In this document: positions 6,532 through 9,059 of the stretch, piece by piece | Position numbering within the stretch: position 1 is the stretch's first letter | Layout of the letters: every line of letters starts with the position of its first letter | DNA from: Bacteroidia bacterium | Lineage (GTDB): Bacteria > Bacteroidota > Bacteroidia > Flavobacteriales > Flavobacteriaceae | Assembly (NCBI GenBank): GCA_030425715.1 | Contig: JAUIAA010000067.1 | Span: 1-9,059, forward strand | DNA: 9,059 nt | Direction: 5' to 3' | The notes under the pieces: generated by a model | The model's database searches: none | What the model was told of the DNA's origin: nothing | The model's input: only the letters and a program-made list of their open reading frames with translations | Made by a program: the position numbers and the translations under genes

Positions 6532-9059
6532 CTAAAAAGGGTTTTGCAAATCTAAATTGGAAACTGCTACCAATTCTCCTTCTACAAATAATTTAACAGG
6601 ATAAACTCCTTTTTCCAATTCGTTTCCTCTTCGTTCAATATACATGGTAACATTTACATCGTTTTTATTGTAATCTACAACCGTTTGGTCAGTATATTTT
6701 TTTTGAGAATTGCTATCTTTTAAAGTAAATACTCCTTTAGCATTTGCAACATTTCCTTTTGGGTTTTGCAAAACAATATGTGCTAATTTCTGTCCAGGTT
6801 CAATTTTTTTGTTCTCGAGCATTTTAAAACTAACCTTGATTAGATCTGTTTTTTTGGCATTTTTAGTAATACTGTATTTCCCATTAGAGTTTTTCTTCAT
6901 GGCAATGACCTCCACCTTATCTACACTAATCGATTCATCCACATTTTCATAAGCTATCTTTCTCGATGGTTTTTTCGGTTTTTCCTCTGGTTCGTTTTGC
7001 GTTACACTATTTTTCTTTTGGATATTATTGTTAAATGTTGGTGTATTATTGGCCTTACTCATTAAGCTATAATACTTTTTGTTAAATGTTTTTAAACTAC
7101 TTTTAAAATCAATAATATTTGACCAACCTGTTTCTACTGAGTTTTCAATATCTTTTTTAAGTGCTTGAATTTTTGTTTTTTCAACAGCGATAGAATCTTT
7201 ATAATTTTCTTTTTCTACTACTGCATTATCATACTTTTCTTCTAACTCATTTAATTTGGCAATTACTTTTACTTTTTGTTCTTCAATATAATTTACTGCT
7301 CTGTTTGGTGAATTACCTCTAGTAATTCTTGTTTTTGTCTTTGCTGTAGATCCTTGTGCTACTTTATCATTATTTTCTGTTCTTACTACTGTTTTTGGTA
7401 ATTTAGTTTTAACGGTTACTACTGGTGCTGGCTCAACAACTTCATCTGGTTTTACTTGAGCAACTTCTTTTTTATCTTCCTTAATTTTAACTACTGTTTG
7501 CTCATTTTCTTTTGCAATTTCACTTTTGCTATCTGTAACAGCAACTGTCTTTTCGTTACTTACTAAACTCTCTTTTTTTACTTCTGCTTTATCAATTTTT
7601 TGGTGCTCATTTTTTGGTGTTTCTTTTACGGTACTTGCAACTTCAATGGGCTGTTTCTCTATTGTTGGTTGTTTCTTTTCTGCCAACTTTTCGGGTTCTT
7701 TCGATTTCCGTTCAGGTTCTTTTTGCGCAATTACAGTAGGTTTTTTATTAGATTTTTGTTTACTATAATTTGCCTGTGCATTGATAAAATTAAATTCTGT
7801 TCTTCTATTCATTTGATGTGAAGATTCATCACAATCTACACCATTTACACATTGGTTTACCATTCTTTCTTCCCCTAATGCTTTCGACTTAATTCTACTG
7901 GCATCAATACCATTCGCTTTTAAATAGTCCACCGCAGCTTTTGCTCTTCTTTCCGATAATTTTAAATTATAGGCGTTTGAACCTCTAGCATCTGTAAAGG
8001 AAGAAGCTTCAATAGCCAAGCTGGTATTGTTCTTCATAATACCTACAATCTTATCCATTTCTCTAGCCGCTTCTGCAGTAATGGTTGCATCGTCAAATTC
8101 ATAATAAATTGGCTGTAATCTTTCAATGGTTGGTGCTGGTTTATCGGTAACTATTTTACTTAAATCTATATTGGCGTGTAAAGCGGAGTGGTAATTCTCT
8201 TCTAAAATTTCAATATGTTTTGCGTCCTTTTTATAGTTATCATAAGATGCTACCAACTTATACTCATTGGCACAAGAAACGGTAAATTTATAGGTACCGT
8301 CATTATAGGTAGAGATAGATTCTATTAAATTACCATCGGTATCATATAAATCAACAGTTGCTCCAGATAAAACTTCTTTTGAGTCTATATCTCTCACTTT
8401 ACCATCTACGGCAATGAAACATTCGCCAGGGCGTGTATCTTCTTCTAAAGTAAAGGAGTATAAATCATTAAATCCATCACCTTGTAATCTATTCGAAGTA
8501 AAAAAACCTTGGTTATTATCTTTGTTGATGATATATGCAAAATCATCATTAATACTGTTTATTGGAGAAGATAAATGATAAGGTTCAGAAGTATCTCTAT
8601 CAAAAACCTCTACTGCAAACACGTCTAAGTTTCCTAAACCTTTATGCCCGTTAGAGGAGAAATATAAAATGTTATCCGTAGTAATAAATGGGGTAGTTTC
8701 ATCACCTGGAGTATTTACATTTTTACCTAAGTTTTTAGGTTTACTATACGATCCGTCACCATTAATATCTACTACAAAAATATCCATTTTGCCTAAAGAT
8801 TCTTTTCTATCGGATGCAAAATAAAGTTTTGTATTGTCGGCATTTAAAACAGGAAATCCTGTAGAAGCATTATTTTTATTAAAAGGTAACTTTTTAATAT
8901 TGCTCCAATTTCCATTGGCATCAACATCTGCTTTAAAAAGTTCTAACCTTTTGTTTTTTGCTAAGTTTTGTTTTGACTTTCTTTTGGAATATTTATTTCG
9001 ACTAAAATAAACTGTCTTTCTATCTGCTGCGTATGCTACACCTGTTTGGTTGTAATTTT
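6532..9059 (-). CDS. OmpA-family envelope protein with PD40 repeats and long C-terminal extension (N-terminus outside window)
   Basis: The frame is open from the window edge to a TAG at 6532, at least 841 codons; the ATG at 8787 is internal, since homologous repeat sequence continues upstream of it. In order: PD40/WD40-like blades (9059 to about 8446); a carboxypeptidase-like fold (about 8430-8160, GATVDLYDTDGNLIES); an OmpA C-terminal peptidoglycan-binding domain (about 8112-7780), with FTDARGSNAYNLKLSERRA holding the diaminopimelate-contacting Asp and Arg, and CVNGVDC before NRRTEF; a Lys/Glu/Pro/Val-rich linker (about 7770-7290); a coiled-coil-like stretch (about 7305-7050); and a compact beta-rich C-terminal domain (about 6930-6535) ending LDLQNPF. 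The PD40 plus OmpA arrangement resembles T9SS-associated PorE-like proteins, often encoded near PorP/SprF genes; that partner, if present, lies outside the window. Proteins of this type anchor to peptidoglycan at the outer membrane. The extension after the OmpA domain is unusual. Confidence 0.9.
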   Translation of the reverse strand, partial: NYNQTGVAYAADRKTVYFSRNKYSKRKSKQNLAKNKRLELFKADVDANGNWSNIKKLPFNKNNASTGFPVLNADNTKLYFASDRKESLGKMDIFVVDINGDGSYSKPKNLGKNVNTPGDETTPFITTDNILYFSSNGHKGLGNLDVFAVEVFDRDTSEPYHLSSPINSINDDFAYIINKDNNQGFFTSNRLQGDGFNDLYSFTLEEDTRPGECFIAVDGKVRDIDSKEVLSGATVDLYDTDGNLIESISTYNDGTYKFTVSCANEYKLVASYDNYKKDAKHIEILEENYHSALHANIDLSKIVTDKPAPTIERLQPIYYEFDDATITAEAAREMDKIVGIMKNNTSLAIEASSFTDARGSNAYNLKLSERRAKAAVDYLKANGIDASRIKSKALGEERMVNQCVNGVDCDESSHQMNRRTEFNFINAQANYSKQKSNKKPTVIAQKEPERKSKEPEKLAEKKQPTIEKQPIEVASTVKETPKNEHQKIDKAEVKKESLVSNEKTVAVTDSKSEIAKENEQTVVKIKEDKKEVAQVKPDEVVEPAPVVTVKTKLPKTVVRTENNDKVAQGSTAKTKTRITRGNSPNRAVNYIEEQKVKVIAKLNELEEKYDNAVVEKENYKDSIAVEKTKIQALKKDIENSVETGWSNIIDFKSSLKTFNKKYYSLMSKANNTPTFNNNIQKKNSVTQNEPEEKPKKPSRKIAYENVDESISVDKVEVIAMKKNSNGKYSITKNAKKTDLIKVSFKMLENKKIEPGQKLAHIVLQNPKGNVANAKGVFTLKDSNSQKKYTDQTVVDYNKNDVNVTMYIERRGNELEKGVYPVKLFVEGELVAVSNLDLQNPF
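6535..7780 (-). other. Post-OmpA extension: charged linker, coiled coil and C-terminal beta domain
   Basis: These are about 415 residues after the end of the OmpA domain. The first ~160 are rich in Lys, Glu, Pro, Val and Thr and look disordered. Residues EEKYDNAVVEKENYKDSIAV and their surroundings suggest a helical coiled coil. The last ~130 residues alternate in a way typical of a beta sandwich (VEVIAMKKNSNGKYSITKNA, HIVLQNPKG, VTMYIERRGNELEKGVYPVK, LFVEGELVAVSNLDL). The compositions differ sharply from the OmpA domain, consistent with a fused module. No function is assigned. Confidence 0.6.
8446..9055 (-). repeat. PD40/WD40-like propeller blades in the OmpA-family protein
   Basis: Four related protein repeats are visible on the minus strand: DRKTVYFSRN (near 9020), NADNTKLYFASDR (near 8840), TTDNILYFSSNGH (near 8670) and NKDNNQGFFTSNR (near 8510). 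Each is followed, at a similar distance, by a segment naming a strand (such as MDIFVVDI, LDVFAVEV and NDLYSFTL). More blades probably lie beyond the window. Confidence 0.75.

Noticed and set aside
7305..7770. Frameshift or junk sequence in the low-complexity Lys/Glu/Pro stretch
   Set aside because: The frame stays open through the linker and into a well-structured C-terminal domain, so it is better read as a natural disordered linker.
6710..7821. Plus-strand Phe/Leu-rich ORFs that look like membrane proteins
   Set aside because: They are antisense to the Lys/Glu-rich part of the OmpA-family protein; AAA/GAA codons read backwards as Phe codons, creating false hydrophobic ORFs.
6532..8787. ATG at 8787 as the start of the OmpA-family gene
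   Set aside because: The same frame is open without a stop to the window edge and encodes further PD40-like repeats (NADNTKLYFASDR, DRKTVYFSRN), so the Met is internal and the gene is cut by the window.

Overview
The window looks like chromosomal DNA from a Flavobacteriia-type Bacteroidetes bacterium. It is AT-rich, with no plasmid, phage or transposon signature. The clues are a type IX secretion component with its own C-terminal sorting domain, a TonB-dependent receptor with an N-terminal carboxypeptidase-like domain, a LytTR/LytS-type two-component pair, an OmpA protein with PD40 propeller repeats, and TAnnTTTG-type -7 promoter boxes. Every convincing gene is on the minus strand, so transcription runs from high to low coordinates.

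Right part (9059 to 4410), in transcription order: a large OmpA-family envelope protein whose N-terminus lies beyond the window, then a 59-base gap, a LytTR response regulator, and a seven-helix LytS-like histidine kinase. The kinase starts at a TTG that overlaps the regulator stop by four bases. These three probably form one operon. The OmpA protein would act in the outer membrane/periplasm and the kinase in the inner membrane. The kinase has no visible extracellular sensor domain, so a link from envelope protein to kinase to regulator is an attractive but unproven idea.

Middle (4409 to 3866): a small unrecognised ORF of 80 codons. A candidate -7 box and a tandem 9-base repeat lie upstream, and a good minus-strand intrinsic terminator lies downstream at 3919-3957. 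The next operon's promoter box sits immediately after that terminator.

Left part (3865 to 1): a very tight cluster of porZ-like gene (type IX secretion surface component), recO (recombinational repair), and the first 271 codons of a TonB-dependent receptor. The gaps are 2 bases and 1 base. Two of the six visible gene starts or candidate starts (porZ and the kinase) use TTG.

No RNA gene, CRISPR array, insertion sequence or attachment site was seen. The most interesting points are the extra ~415 residues after the OmpA domain, its linkage to a sensor-poor kinase, the porZ-recO-receptor cluster, and the orphan small ORF with a possibly decayed leader.
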